A stretch of 64,000 nucleotides of DNA from Couchioplanes caeruleus (GCF_023499255.1 NZ_CP092183.1:7312501-7376500), one strand, 5' to 3'; positions 1-7,920 are shown, counted from the stretch's first letter. The notes: generated by a model from the letters alone, not told the origin. Program-made: numbers and translations.

Positions 1-383
1 GTAAGGGAAGCAGAGGAAAGGGAGGGCAGAACACCGTTGGATCGCCCGCCGTCAGAATGTGATTCGCAGTTCTGAGGGTGGACACCGTAGCGCCATCGAA
101 CGTGAGGTGGTCTCCGGTCACGCTTATGCGATCCTCGCACCGCAAGCCGCTCACAGCGGCGAGGTGTGGAAACGACAAACCGATGAACCTGTCGGTAGAT
201 GGTGTATCACCCGTAACCCTGGGCCCCGGCGCTTTCGCGCCGGGGCCCTCGTCATGCCTTGACGAGGCGAACCTGTTCACCCGTTCCACCCCGCCGACGG
301 GGTGACCGTTCCCTTTTCTGCCACATCGCGGTCGACCTCGGCGCGAACGCAGCCGGGTCACGCTGCGGCAGTCGGCACAAAGG
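1..383. other. Gene-poor stretch at the window edge
   Basis: I find no convincing gene here. The open frames are short, overlap each other on both strands and match no family I know. The only clear structure is the strong hairpin at 221-248. The left part could be the 3' flank of a gene lying outside the window. Confidence 0.5.
221..248. terminator. Strong GC-rich hairpin, probable terminator
   Basis: A perfect 12-bp inverted repeat (GGGCCCCGGCGC and its complement) around a TTTC loop. There is no long T-run on either side, so its direction is not settled. It could end a transcript entering from the left of the window, or act as a second terminator behind the tRNA gene. Confidence 0.6.
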
Positions 384-413
384 AAAAGGCCCGGACCGAA
401 GTCCGAGCCTTTT
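384..413 (-). terminator. Intrinsic terminator of tRNA-Ala
   Basis: On the minus strand this reads AAAAGGCTCGGAC, a TTCG-type loop, then GTCCGGGCCTTTTC. It is a stable stem with A/T-rich outer pairs starting 4 nt after the encoded CCA of the tRNA. Position and shape fit a factor-independent terminator for the tRNA. Confidence 0.8.
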
Positions 414-417
414 CTCC

Positions 418-493
418 TGGTGGAGCTGAGGGGACTCGAACCCCTGACCCCCACACTGCCAGTGTGGTGCGCTACCAGCTGCGCCACAGCCCC
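418..493 (-). tRNA. tRNA-Ala, anticodon GGC
   Basis: The minus strand folds into a full cloverleaf. The acceptor stem is GGGGCTG/CAGCTCC with one G-U pair. The D arm contains the GCGCAGCTGGTAGCGC element. The anticodon stem is CCACA/TGTGG around the loop CTGGCAG, giving anticodon GGC, which reads GCC alanine codons. The T arm carries GGTTCGAGTCC. The discriminator is A73, and the terminal CCA is encoded at 420-418. GCC is a very common codon in such a high-GC genome. Confidence 0.95.
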
Positions 494-568
494 TTGCCAT
501 GTCCGGTCGCCCGGGCACGAAGGAAATAGTACACACCCCGCCGACCCGCACCGCAGGGGCCCCGAACT

Positions 569-1126
569 TCAGTTCAGCGACACGTCGGGCGGGAAGTGTG
601 CCACCGCCGCGAGGATGTCTCCCTGCCTGCGCAGCACCATGGCCCACAGATCGTCCGGCCGGCTCACGAACGGATCGCCCGGCAGCGCGTCGAAGACGAA
701 CCAGGAGCCCGACGCGATCTCGTCCTCCAGCTGACCCGGCGACCAGCCCGAATACCCCGCGAAGACCCGGATCCCGGCCACGCTCTCGCGGAGCCGGTCG
801 GGGTCGGCCGACAGGTCGACCGTGCCGAGGGAGCCGGCGACCTGGTGGAAGCCGGTGACCCGCTTCTTGACCTCGGGGCGGGTACGGGCCAGGCAGATGG
901 CGGACTCGGGCTGGACCGGGCCGCCCTCGAAGAGCACGGCCGGGTCGCCGGCGAGCGCTCCCCAGTCGCCGAGGACCTCCGCGACCGGCACCTCGGTGGC
1001 GCGGTTGAGCACCACGCCCAGCGCTCCCCCGGTTTCATGGGCGACGAGCAGCACGACCGTACGGTCGAAGTTGGGGTCCTTGAGGGTCGGGGTCGCGACC
1101 AGCAGTTGACCGGTCATCGACTCCAC
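569..1126 (-). CDS. YqgE/AlgH family protein (DUF179)
   Basis: A protein of about 185 residues whose body matches the YqgE/AlgH family. It has the opening GQLLVATPTLKDPNFDRTV, the VVLNRATEVPV segment, a GGPVQPES turn, and the FAGYSGWSPGQLEDEI stretch that typifies the family. The biochemical role of the family is unknown; in pseudomonads AlgH has been linked to alginate regulation. I chose the GTG at 1126 because GGAGG lies 7 nt upstream. An ATG three codons later (1117) is possible but has a weaker ribosome site. It is divergent from the MTA phosphorylase gene, with about 100 bp between them. Confidence 0.88.
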   Translation of the reverse strand: MESMTGQLLVATPTLKDPNFDRTVVLLVAHETGGALGVVLNRATEVPVAEVLGDWGALAGDPAVLFEGGPVQPESAICLARTRPEVKKRVTGFHQVAGSLGTVDLSADPDRLRESVAGIRVFAGYSGWSPGQLEDEIASGSWFVFDALPGDPFVSRPDDLWAMVLRRQGDILAAVAHFPPDVSLN

Positions 1127-1229
1127 CGATCGACCTCCGATGCGCTGCTCTTCACTGAACACAACCGCCTCGCCTTCGCGCCATGCTTGGACATTAGCTT
1201 GCGGTTCCCGCCACCGATAAGGTCTGCGC

Positions 1230-2036
1230 ATGAACGAGCGACCCCCTGAGGCGGAGATCGGCGTCATCGGCGGATCCGGGCTGTACGCGCTTCTCGACGG
1301 CGCGACGGAGCGCGAGGTGTCCACGCCGTACGGTGCTCCCTCGGACCGGATCACCCTCGCCGAGGTCGGCGGGCGGCGGGTCGCTTTCCTGCCGCGGCAC
1401 GGCCGCGACCACCGCTTCCCGCCGCACCGGATCCCCTACCGGGCCAACCTGTGGGCGTTGCGCTCCCTGGGGGTACGCCAGATCATCGCGCCCTGCGCGG
1501 TCGGTGGCCTGCGGCCTGAGCTGGGGCCGGGCACGTTCGTCGTACCGGACCAGCTCATCGACCGGACGAGCGGCCGCGAGCAGACGTTCTACGACACCGG
1601 CGCGGTGCACGTGTCGTTCGCGGACCCGTACTGCCCGGACGGGCGGCGGGCGGTGCTGGCGGCCGGCGAGCCGGTGAGCCCGGTGGACGGCGGCACCATG
1701 GTGGTGGTCGAGGGGCCGCGATTCTCGACGCGGGCGGAGTCGCGCTGGTTCACGTCGATCGGCGGGTCGATCGTGAACATGACGGGTCACCCGGAAGCGG
1801 TACTCGCCCGCGAGCTGGCCCTCTGTTACACGGCCATCGCGCTCGTGACGGACCTGGACGCGGGCGTCGAGGGCGACCACGGGGTGACGCAGGACGAGGT
1901 CTTCACGGTGTTCGCGGACAACACGGCGAAGCTCCGCGAGGTGCTGCTGGACGCGGTCACCAGGCTGCCCCGGGAGCGCTCCTGCCCGTGCAGGAGCGCC
2001 CTCGACGGGATCAAGCTCCCGCTGGAGCTTCCCTAG
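1230..2036 (+). CDS. mtnP: S-methyl-5'-thioadenosine phosphorylase
   Basis: 268 residues, normal for the purine nucleoside/MTA phosphorylase family. The enzyme cleaves methylthioadenosine (from polyamine and related SAM-dependent reactions) with phosphate to adenine and methylthioribose-1-phosphate in the cytosol. Visible family features are the IGVIGGSGLYAL start, the RHGRDHRFPPHRIPYRAN phosphate/substrate loop, GTFVVPDQLIDRT, VVVEGPRFSTRAES, and NMTGHPEAVLARELALCYT followed by VTDLDAG. The start ATG has AAGG about 7 nt upstream. The 3' end overlaps the end of the convergent SDR gene by 4 nt. An inosine/guanosine phosphorylase of the same fold is the main alternative, but the HPEA motif and overall pattern favour MTA. 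Confidence 0.87.
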   Translation: MNERPPEAEIGVIGGSGLYALLDGATEREVSTPYGAPSDRITLAEVGGRRVAFLPRHGRDHRFPPHRIPYRANLWALRSLGVRQIIAPCAVGGLRPELGPGTFVVPDQLIDRTSGREQTFYDTGAVHVSFADPYCPDGRRAVLAAGEPVSPVDGGTMVVVEGPRFSTRAESRWFTSIGGSIVNMTGHPEAVLARELALCYTAIALVTDLDAGVEGDHGVTQDEVFTVFADNTAKLREVLLDAVTRLPRERSCPCRSALDGIKLPLELP

Positions 2037-2907
2037 CCGCGCTCCGAGCGAACGGCGGGCCGGAGCAGGTCCTCGTAGCCCACGGCCCGGTAGAACTCGC
2101 GCCGGATCCGGTCGCCGATGCGGAAGACCTCCTCGGCGCCGTCCTGAGCCGGGTCGATGTACACCCGGAACGGGCGCTTGCCCTTGGGCAGGTCGGCCGG
2201 GTCGGCGTCCGGCGGGCTCAGCGCCGCCTGCCGCTTCAGCAGGACGTCCATCACGCCGGCGTAGACCTCGTCGTACTCCCGCACCACCGCGGTGTCCTCG
2301 GGGTGTCCGGCGTGCGCGTAGTGGTTGGTGCCGGTGGTGAACGAGCCCGGCACGATGATCGAGGTGTCAATGCCGAAGCGGGCCACCTCGGCGGCGATGC
2401 TCACCGCCAGCGAGTCCTCGGCGGCCTTCGCCGCGAAATACGGCCCGAGGTACGGCGGGGTGCCGCCGCGGGCGCTGCTCGAGCCCACCCAGACCAGCAG
2501 CCCGTCCCGTTGCCGGCGCAGGTGCGGCAGCGCCGCCCGGTTCACGCGCTGGGTGGACAGCACGTTGATGTCGTAGATGCTCGCGACCTGCTCGACGGTG
2601 AACGCCTCGACGGGACCGAGCGTCATGTGCCCGGCGTTGTGCACCACGACGTCGAGGCGCCCCGCCTCGAGATGATCCGGTCGACGGCCGCGTCCACCGA
2701 GGCCTGGTCGGCCACGTCCATCTCCAGAGCCTTCATCCGTACGCCCTCAGCACCCGCCTGTTCCCCCAGGTCGGCCGCGGCCTGAGCGTTGCGGCCCGCG
2801 ATGTCCCGCATGCCCGCGTACACGGTGTGCCCGGCCCCGGCCAGCGCCCGGGCGGCCATCGCGCCGAACCCGCTGGACGCCCCGGTGACGACAATGATCT
2901 TGCTCAT
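2033..2907 (-). pseudogene. Short-chain dehydrogenase/reductase broken by a one-base frameshift
   Basis: The N-terminal piece starts at ATG 2907 behind GGAGG and has the Rossmann TGASSGFG motif. It leaves frame near 2668-2672 and stops at 2623. The rest continues in another frame: LDVVVHNAGHM, then INVLSTQRVNRAALPHLR, SSSARGGTPPYLGPYFAAKAA (the YxxxK region) and IIVPGSF. Restoring one base in the ATCATCTC-GAGGCGG stretch joins the two into one classical NAD(P)-dependent SDR of about 290 residues. It is either a real inactivating deletion or a sequencing error. It lies 11 bp after the next SDR gene in the same direction, so the two were probably cotranscribed under the AraC regulator upstream. 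The substrate is unknown. Confidence 0.8.
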
Positions 2908-2918
2908 GGGTCCTCCTC

Positions 2919-3656
2919 TCAGATGACGCCGCCGTTGGCGTAGATGGTCTGGCCGTTGACCCAGCGCGCCGGGCCGGCGAGGAACGCGACGGTCTCCGCG
3001 ATGTCCTCGGGCGTGCCGAGCCGTTCCAGCGGGGCGAGCCCGGCCAGGTGGTCGACGGTCTGCTGGTCCTTGCCGTCGAGGAACAGCGGCGTGGCGGTGG
3101 GCCCGGGAGCGACCGCGTTGACCGTGATGTCACGGCCGCGCAGCTCCTTGGCGAGGATCGGGGTCAGCGCGTCCACGGCGGCCTTGGTGGCGGCGTACGC
3201 GGTGTACGCCGGCAGCGCGAGCTTGACCACGCTCGACGAGAAGTTGATGAGCGCCCCGCCGGGCCGTAGCCGCTTCACCGCCTCTCGGCTGACCACGAAC
3301 GTGCCGCGGATGTTGGTGCGGTGCATCCGGTCCAGGTCGGCCAGGTCCAGCTCGGCGAGCGGGGACAGCAGCATGATCCCCGCCGTGTTGACGACGACGT
3401 CGACGCCGCCGAACTGTTCCTCCGTACCGTCGAAAAGCGCCTGCACCTGATCGGGCTCGGCGACGTCGGCCTGGACAGCGGTGGCGGAGCCGCCGCGCCC
3501 GGCGATCGCCTTGACCACCTCGTCGGCGCGGCCGGCGTTGCCCGCGTAGTGCACGACGACGCTCATGCCGTCGGCGGCGAGCCGTTCCGCGACGGCGCGC
3601 CCGATCCCCCCGGAGCCACCGGTGACGACCGCGACGCGCGGTGTGGGGCTGGTCAT
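2919..3656 (-). CDS. SDR family oxidoreductase
   Basis: A complete classical SDR of 245 residues. The cofactor loop is TGGSGGIG near residue 12, the NNAG equivalent is NTAG, the catalytic Ser lies in INFSSSVV, and Tyr-Lys in YTAYAATKAA. The C-terminus has the PGPTATPLF loop and ends in a WVNGQTIYANGG tail like 3-oxoacyl-ACP/glucose dehydrogenase-type SDRs. The start ATG follows AAGGAGG. The YAATK in place of YSATK keeps the Tyr and Lys. It is likely the first gene of a two-SDR operon transcribed away from the AraC gene. Substrate cannot be predicted. Confidence 0.9.
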   Translation of the reverse strand: MTSPTPRVAVVTGGSGGIGRAVAERLAADGMSVVVHYAGNAGRADEVVKAIAGRGGSATAVQADVAEPDQVQALFDGTEEQFGGVDVVVNTAGIMLLSPLAELDLADLDRMHRTNIRGTFVVSREAVKRLRPGGALINFSSSVVKLALPAYTAYAATKAAVDALTPILAKELRGRDITVNAVAPGPTATPLFLDGKDQQTVDHLAGLAPLERLGTPEDIAETVAFLAGPARWVNGQTIYANGGVI

Positions 3657-3751
3657 GCCTACCTCCTTGGAAGTCGATGCCTCCAAGGTGCCCCCGGATC
3701 GAGCCGGCGGGAACCCCGCCGTTGCGCGATCCGCGCCGGGTATTGCGAAGA

Positions 3752-4651
3752 TCAGCCGCGGAAGAGCCGGGGCGGCACGCCGTACTCGGCGCGGAAGGCC
3801 CGCGCGAACTGCCCGCTGCTGCGGTACCCGCACAGCAGCGCGATCCGCGCCACGGGATCGCCCGTACGCCGCAACATCCCGGCGGCCACCTGCAGCCGCA
3901 GCCGCCGCAGATACCGGTACGGCGTGACCCCCGTCGCCGCGGCGAAGGCCCGTAGGAAATGGAACTTGCTGACCCGGGCCACCCCGGCCAGCGCCTCGAG
4001 GCTGACGTCGTCACCGAGGTGAGCCCGCATGTACTCGACGACGCGGCCCACCTCACGCTCGCTGAGAGCCCCGGCCGGCGTCGGCTGCCGCACGGGCTTC
4101 CCGAACCGGTGCGCGAGGTGAACGGTCAGGCCTTGAGCCACCGAGTCGGCGTACAGGGCGGGCGCCTGGACGCTCAGCGCCTCCGACAACACACGCGCCG
4201 AAACCACCACGTACGCGTCGTGCAGCGTGAGGGCGTCGGGGAAGGCCGTCCCAGCCGCAGCGGCCGGGTCGAGGTGAAGGTGCAGTGACTCCATCGGCTC
4301 GGACGACGCGGCGCGCCACCGCAGCACGCTGGCGTTGCCGGGAGCGGTGATCCCGACCGACCCGGGCCGGTACGAGGCGGCCCGCCACGAGGCTCCGCGC
4401 CGGCTCTCGATCCGGTAGCGCCCGCTGGTCACGAGAACCACCAGGAGCTTGTCGGACCGCGTGAGGAAGGGTTCGGTCTCGGTCGGGTCGGCGTACCGGG
4501 CGGCGCGGACGTAACACCAGCCGAGGGAGTCGCTCGCCGCCGCCAGCCGGGAGGGCAGTCGCCCGGAAACGTCCACCCGGCCAGCATGACGCACTCCCGC
4601 ACGGAAAGTACGACGGTCGACACCACACTGCGTCACATCGATCCACGCCAC
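3752..4651 (-). CDS. AraC family transcriptional regulator
   Basis: Up to 299 residues, with a cupin-like AraC-binding N-terminal half (LLVVLVTSGRYRIESRRG, then HLHLDPAAAAG) and a C-terminal double helix-turn-helix. In the latter, VSLEALAGVARVSKFHFLRAF and GDPVARIALLCGYRSSGQFARAFRAEYG are the two recognition regions. It binds DNA as an activator or repressor. The two SDR genes directly downstream on the same strand are the obvious candidate targets or operon partners. The GTG at 4651 lacks a good ribosome site; an internal GTG at 4576 (VDVSGRLPSRL) is a plausible alternative, so the first 25 residues are uncertain. Confidence 0.85.
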   Translation of the reverse strand: MAWIDVTQCGVDRRTFRAGVRHAGRVDVSGRLPSRLAAASDSLGWCYVRAARYADPTETEPFLTRSDKLLVVLVTSGRYRIESRRGASWRAASYRPGSVGITAPGNASVLRWRAASSEPMESLHLHLDPAAAAGTAFPDALTLHDAYVVVSARVLSEALSVQAPALYADSVAQGLTVHLAHRFGKPVRQPTPAGALSEREVGRVVEYMRAHLGDDVSLEALAGVARVSKFHFLRAFAAATGVTPYRYLRRLRLQVAAGMLRRTGDPVARIALLCGYRSSGQFARAFRAEYGVPPRLFRG

Positions 4652-4848
4652 TCCCCATCGCTCGTCCTGTTTCCCTCCTCTTTGCCGGATTTATACGACC
4701 TATACCGACGATCTGGACTAACCGTATGGCCATATCGATTACACAGCGCTTCCCCCGCGGACACTTCGCTACTTACTGTGATGTCCTCCCGGTCGGAAGG
4801 TCACCGCCACCCCGGACCGTTCGTACCCCCGCCCCGAGGAAGGCCCCC

Positions 4849-6366
4849 ATGAAACCCTCGAAGAAGCGCATCGGCATCGCCGCCGTCTCGGTGTCGGCCC
4901 TGGTCCTCGGATCCGCCGCGGCAGCGGCCGCAGCCGGCACCTTCGACGCGACGCCGTCGAACACCATCTACGCCTGCACCAACAAGAAGACCGGCGCGGT
5001 ACGCGTCATCGACCACGCCGCCGGCCGCCGCTGCACGTCAGCCGAAACCCTCATCACCTGGAACCGCGTGGGCCCCCAGGGCCGGACCGGAGCGACGGGC
5101 CCCCGCGGCCTCGAGGGCGTACCCGGCATCCAGGGCCTCCCCGGCGCCACCGGCGCAACCGGCAAGACCGGCGCCACTGGCGCGACCGGCGCCACTGGCG
5201 CGACCGGCGCGACCGGCGCGACCGGGGCGACCGGCATGGATGGGCTCTCCGCCTTCGAACTGTGGCTGCAGAACGGCAACAGCGGTACGGTCGGCGACTT
5301 CCTGGCATCACTGGTGGGCGAGCGCGGCGCGGACGGCCTCTCGGCCTACCAGCTCTGGCTGGCCAACGGCCACGCCGGCACCATCGACGACTTCCTCGCC
5401 TCCCTCGTCGGAGCCCAGGGCGAAACCGGCGCCACGGGCGCACAGGGCTTCGACGGCAAGTCCGCATACGAGCTCTGGGGCCAGTCCCACAACGGCACCC
5501 TCGACGACTTCCTCCTGTCCCTGGTAGGCGCCAAGGGCGACACCGGCGCAACCGGCGCCCAGGGCGAGAAGGGCGACACCGGCGCAACCGGCGCCCAGGG
5601 CGAGAAGGGCGACACCGGCGCAACCGGCGCCCAGGGCGAGAAGGGCGACACCGGCGCGACCGGCGCGTCGGCCTTCGAGGTATGGCGCTCGTTGGACGGC
5701 AACGCCGACGGCACCGTGACCGAGTTCCTGGCCGGCCTCGTCGGAGCGCAGGGCGCGGTGGGCCCGCAGGGTCCGATGGGCCCGCAGGGCCAGCAGGGCC
5801 TGCCCGGCGACAAGGGCGACACCGGTGCCCAGGGCGAGAAGGGCGACACCGGCGCCCAAGGTGAGACCGGCGCAACCGGCGCCCAGGGCGAAACCGGCGC
5901 GACGGGCCCGCAGGGCGAGGTCGGCCCGATGGGTCCCCAGGGCGAGATCGGCCCGATCGGCCCCCAGGGCGAGACCGGCGCCATGGGTCCCCAAGGCGAG
6001 AAGGGCGACACCGGAGCCGCGGGCCCGAAGGGTGACACCGGCTCGGCAGGCCCGAAGGGCGACACCGGCCCGGCCGGCGCCAAGGGTGACACCGGCTCGG
6101 CAGGCCCCAAGGGCGACACCGGCGCCAAGGGCGAGAGCGGCGCGGATGGCGTGAGTGGCTGGCAGCTCGTGACGGCCTCGGCCGGCAACAGCTCCTCCAC
6201 CGCCTCCTGCCCGAACGGCAAGAAGGTGATCGGCGGCGGCGTCAACAGCTCCAACAGCGCCACGATCGGCGCGAGCTACCCCTCGTCGCAGTCGGCCTGG
6301 ACGGTCACCAACCGCTCCGGCACCGGCTCCGTGACGGCGTACGCAATCTGCGCCACGGTCAACTGA
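4849..6366 (+). CDS. Secreted collagen-like Gly-X-Y repeat protein
   Basis: 505 residues starting at ATG behind GAGGAAGG. Residues 1-30 are a Sec signal peptide ending in an Ala-rich stretch. Residues 31-75 form a small domain with IYACTNKKTGAVRVID and two Cys, common at the N-terminus of actinobacterial collagen-like proteins. Gly-X-Y triplets begin about residue 75, including long GAT runs and GEKGDTGATGAQ repeats. Four modules of about 25 residues interrupt the triplets (near 133-157, 164-188, 204-227, 273-299), each with a SAF/YELW start and a DFLASLVG-like end. The last 70 residues form a non-collagenous domain with two Cys. It is probably an extracellular trimeric fibre or surface protein. 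The DNA of the triplet region includes three exact 36-bp repeats (5536-5643). A terminator follows directly, so it is likely monocistronic. Confidence 0.9.
   Translation: MKPSKKRIGIAAVSVSALVLGSAAAAAAAGTFDATPSNTIYACTNKKTGAVRVIDHAAGRRCTSAETLITWNRVGPQGRTGATGPRGLEGVPGIQGLPGATGATGKTGATGATGATGATGATGATGATGMDGLSAFELWLQNGNSGTVGDFLASLVGERGADGLSAYQLWLANGHAGTIDDFLASLVGAQGETGATGAQGFDGKSAYELWGQSHNGTLDDFLLSLVGAKGDTGATGAQGEKGDTGATGAQGEKGDTGATGAQGEKGDTGATGASAFEVWRSLDGNADGTVTEFLAGLVGAQGAVGPQGPMGPQGQQGLPGDKGDTGAQGEKGDTGAQGETGATGAQGETGATGPQGEVGPMGPQGEIGPIGPQGETGAMGPQGEKGDTGAAGPKGDTGSAGPKGDTGPAGAKGDTGSAGPKGDTGAKGESGADGVSGWQLVTASAGNSSSTASCPNGKKVIGGGVNSSNSATIGASYPSSQSAWTVTNRSGTGSVTAYAICATVN
5536..5643 (+). repeat. 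Three tandem 36-bp repeats inside the collagen-like gene
   Basis: Three contiguous identical 36-bp units encode GDTGATGAQGEK, with a partial fourth after them. The period is a multiple of 9, so gain or loss of units keeps both the reading frame and the Gly-X-Y register. This is a likely site of length variation between strains. Confidence 0.9.
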
Positions 6367-6385
6367 ATCCCTGAGCACAGAACCT

Positions 6386-6419
6386 GAAGCGGTACCGGCC
6401 TGAGGGCCGGTACCGCTTC
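6386..6419 (+). terminator. Terminator after the collagen-like gene
   Basis: A perfect 15-bp stem (GAAGCGGTACCGGCC and complement) with a 4-nt TGAG loop, 20 bp after the stop codon. The stem is strong but no clear T-run follows. Confidence 0.85.
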
Positions 6420-6806
6420 GGCGCATCGATCCGCACCCTTCGCGCGGCACCGGGAACGTTGAGCACGACGGGCTTGACCCGGGCCTCCGTGCAACTCAAC
6501 TCCCCAGACGCGGCGGCGACGTACCGACGACCCACGCGTACGGGTGTCAGCCGTTCACCGTGAACAGACGCAGGCGGCGCCGCTGTCCTTGCTTCTCGTC
6601 ATCTGACCCCGGCATACGGAACGGCCCCCGGTTCGCGCGGTCCGCGAACAAGGGGCCGTCAACCGTGGACGTGCTGTCCGCTTACTCGAACCCGACCGAT
6701 CGAGCGCAACTCCCGCACCGCGGGGCGTCCGGGGGCTCGGCCCCCGGAGCAGACATACGGAACGGCCCCCGGTTCGCGCAGTCCGCGAACAAGGGGCCGT
6801 CAGCCG
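6420..6806. other. Gene-free stretch between the collagen-like gene and tmRNA
   Basis: I see no gene in this stretch. It contains the two near-identical 62-bp hairpin copies (6613-6674, and the start of 6754-6815), and a short palindrome around GGGGGCTCGGCCCCC near 6730-6746. Open frames that cross the repeats are chance products of high GC. Confidence 0.6.
6613..6674 (-). repeat. Distal copy of the tmRNA 3'-end/terminator repeat
   Basis: 62 bp matching 6754-6815 at 59 positions. It contains the same hairpin with ACGGCCCC/GGGGCCGT outer arms and TTCGCG-type inner arms, followed on the left of the minus-strand RNA by a degraded match to the tmRNA acceptor end. A further match, CGGGTTCGA (reverse complement near 6686-6694), lies where the tmRNA T-loop would be, offset by 5 nt. 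Confidence 0.85.
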
Positions 6807-6815
6807 TGGAGGTGC
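6754..6815 (-). repeat. Proximal repeat copy: tmRNA 3' end plus terminator hairpin
   Basis: This copy overlaps the last 9 nt of tmRNA and holds a hairpin (6762-6800) whose arms are ACGGCCCC and GGGGCCGT with an inner TTCGCG/CGCGAA stem. It most likely terminates tmRNA transcription. It differs from the distal copy at three positions. Confidence 0.8.
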
Positions 6816-7182
6816 CGGGAATCGAACCCGGGTCCTTCGTTGTTTCGTCAGGGCTTCTCCGAGCGCAGCTCACTGTGCCTCTACTCGGCCCCACCAATCA
6901 CGTGAGCGAGTTGGTGTGACGGGCCCAGTCGCTGATTGATCTCGCCGTGCGGTCCCCGCGACCGGGACCGGTTGGCCAACCTCCTAGCTGATGCCGGAGA
7001 TCTGAGCCGGAGGTGTGCTCAGTCCGACAGACTTGCTACTTACCTCAGGCGGCAAGAGCGAAGTCAGCGCGGGAGTTATCCTTGGCGCTTATTGGTTTCC
7101 GACGACCGATTCTCGAGACGACGTCGGCTTCCTCGGCTCGCTTCCCCTGTCTCCACGTACGAAGTCGAAACCAGTCACCCCC
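6807..7182 (-). ncRNA. ssrA: Transfer-messenger RNA (tmRNA)
   Basis: On the minus strand the 5' end reads GGGGGTGACTGGTTTCGACT, the usual tmRNA opening. The 3' end has a tRNA-like domain with GGGTTCGATTCCC and an acceptor strand CACCTCC that pairs with GGGGGTG. The discriminator is A and CCA is not encoded. The tag frame runs from 7086 to 7045: a GCC resume codon, then AKDNSRADFALAA and TGA. The ALAA end is the standard ClpXP/FtsH degradation signal. tmRNA works with SmpB, encoded about 790 bp upstream, to free stalled ribosomes and tag the unfinished peptide. Ends are from pairing, so they could be off by 1-2 nt. Confidence 0.95.
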
Positions 7183-7251
7183 TCGTAGGGCTGCCGCGTG
7201 TGCGCCAGCCGTACAAGACTAACGCGTCCGCGCCGGGGATTCATTCCGGTA

Positions 7252-7920
7252 TCAGCCGCCGGTGCACGGCGTGCCGCCGATCGAGCAGGCGGTGGGGCGG
7301 GCGGAGCCTCGGGTCTGCTTGGTGGCCTGGAAGCCGAAGCTCGCGTCGGCGCCCGCGGCGACCGGGCCGCCGGTGAAGGCCCAGGTGTCGCCGTTGTGGC
7401 TGACCTGGGCGTTCCACACGTTGGTGACGCGGACGCCGGCGCGGGAGTCGAAGCTGATGGTGACCCGCCAGGTGCCGGCGGCGGCGCCCGTGTTGGTCAC
7501 CTGGACGGCCGCGATCAGGCCGTGGTCCCAGCTGGCGCCGCTCTGGTAGCGCGCGGTGAAGGACGCGACGGCCGGAGGCGGGGTGGTGGTGGTCCGTACG
7601 GGCGGCTTGGTGGTGGCGCGGGCCGACGGCTTGGCGGACGTGCGCGACGGGCTGGGCGTCGGGCTTGCTGAGGGCGTACGCGAAGGGGAAGCGCTGGGTG
7701 ACGCCGAGGGTGAGGATGACGCCGGGGCCGGCAGGGTCGCTCCGACCTCGACCACCGGGGTCGAGGGGGGCACGACCAGCACGGGCGCCTTCTGCTCCTG
7801 GCTGGGGCCGGCGGCCCGGACGGCCACCCAGGCGACGAGGATCACGAGCAGGGTCGCGGCCGCCGCGATGAAGGAGTAGCGGGGCAGGCCGAGTTGTCCT
7901 GTGGAGTGCTTGCCGGGCAA
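7252..7920 (-). CDS. Membrane-anchored carbohydrate-binding module 2 protein
   Basis: 222 residues from a TTG start with GAAGGA 7 nt upstream. A single N-terminal membrane segment (about residues 16-37) is followed by a long Ser/Pro/Thr linker rich in PSASPS and TTTPPP. The last 105 residues are a CBM2 module: FTARYQSGASWDHGLIAAVQVTNTGA, then WRVTISF, WNAQVSHNGDTWAFTGGPV and FGFQATK, with Cys near the end. CBM2 usually binds cellulose or chitin and is normally attached to a hydrolase; none is present here. The protein probably displays a glycan-binding domain outside the membrane. It lies between smpB and ssrA, which is unexpected. Confidence 0.85.
   Translation of the reverse strand: MPGKHSTGQLGLPRYSFIAAAATLLVILVAWVAVRAAGPSQEQKAPVLVVPPSTPVVEVGATLPAPASSSPSASPSASPSRTPSASPTPSPSRTSAKPSARATTKPPVRTTTTPPPAVASFTARYQSGASWDHGLIAAVQVTNTGAAAGTWRVTISFDSRAGVRVTNVWNAQVSHNGDTWAFTGGPVAAGADASFGFQATKQTRGSARPTACSIGGTPCTGG

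Noticed and set aside
5536..5643. CRISPR-like 36-bp repeats
   Set aside because: They are in-frame codon repeats of the collagen triplets without spacers.
5308..6450. Long antisense frames over the collagen-like gene
   Set aside because: The Gly-X-Y repeat produces open frames on all strands. The plus-strand frame has a signal peptide, start site and terminator.
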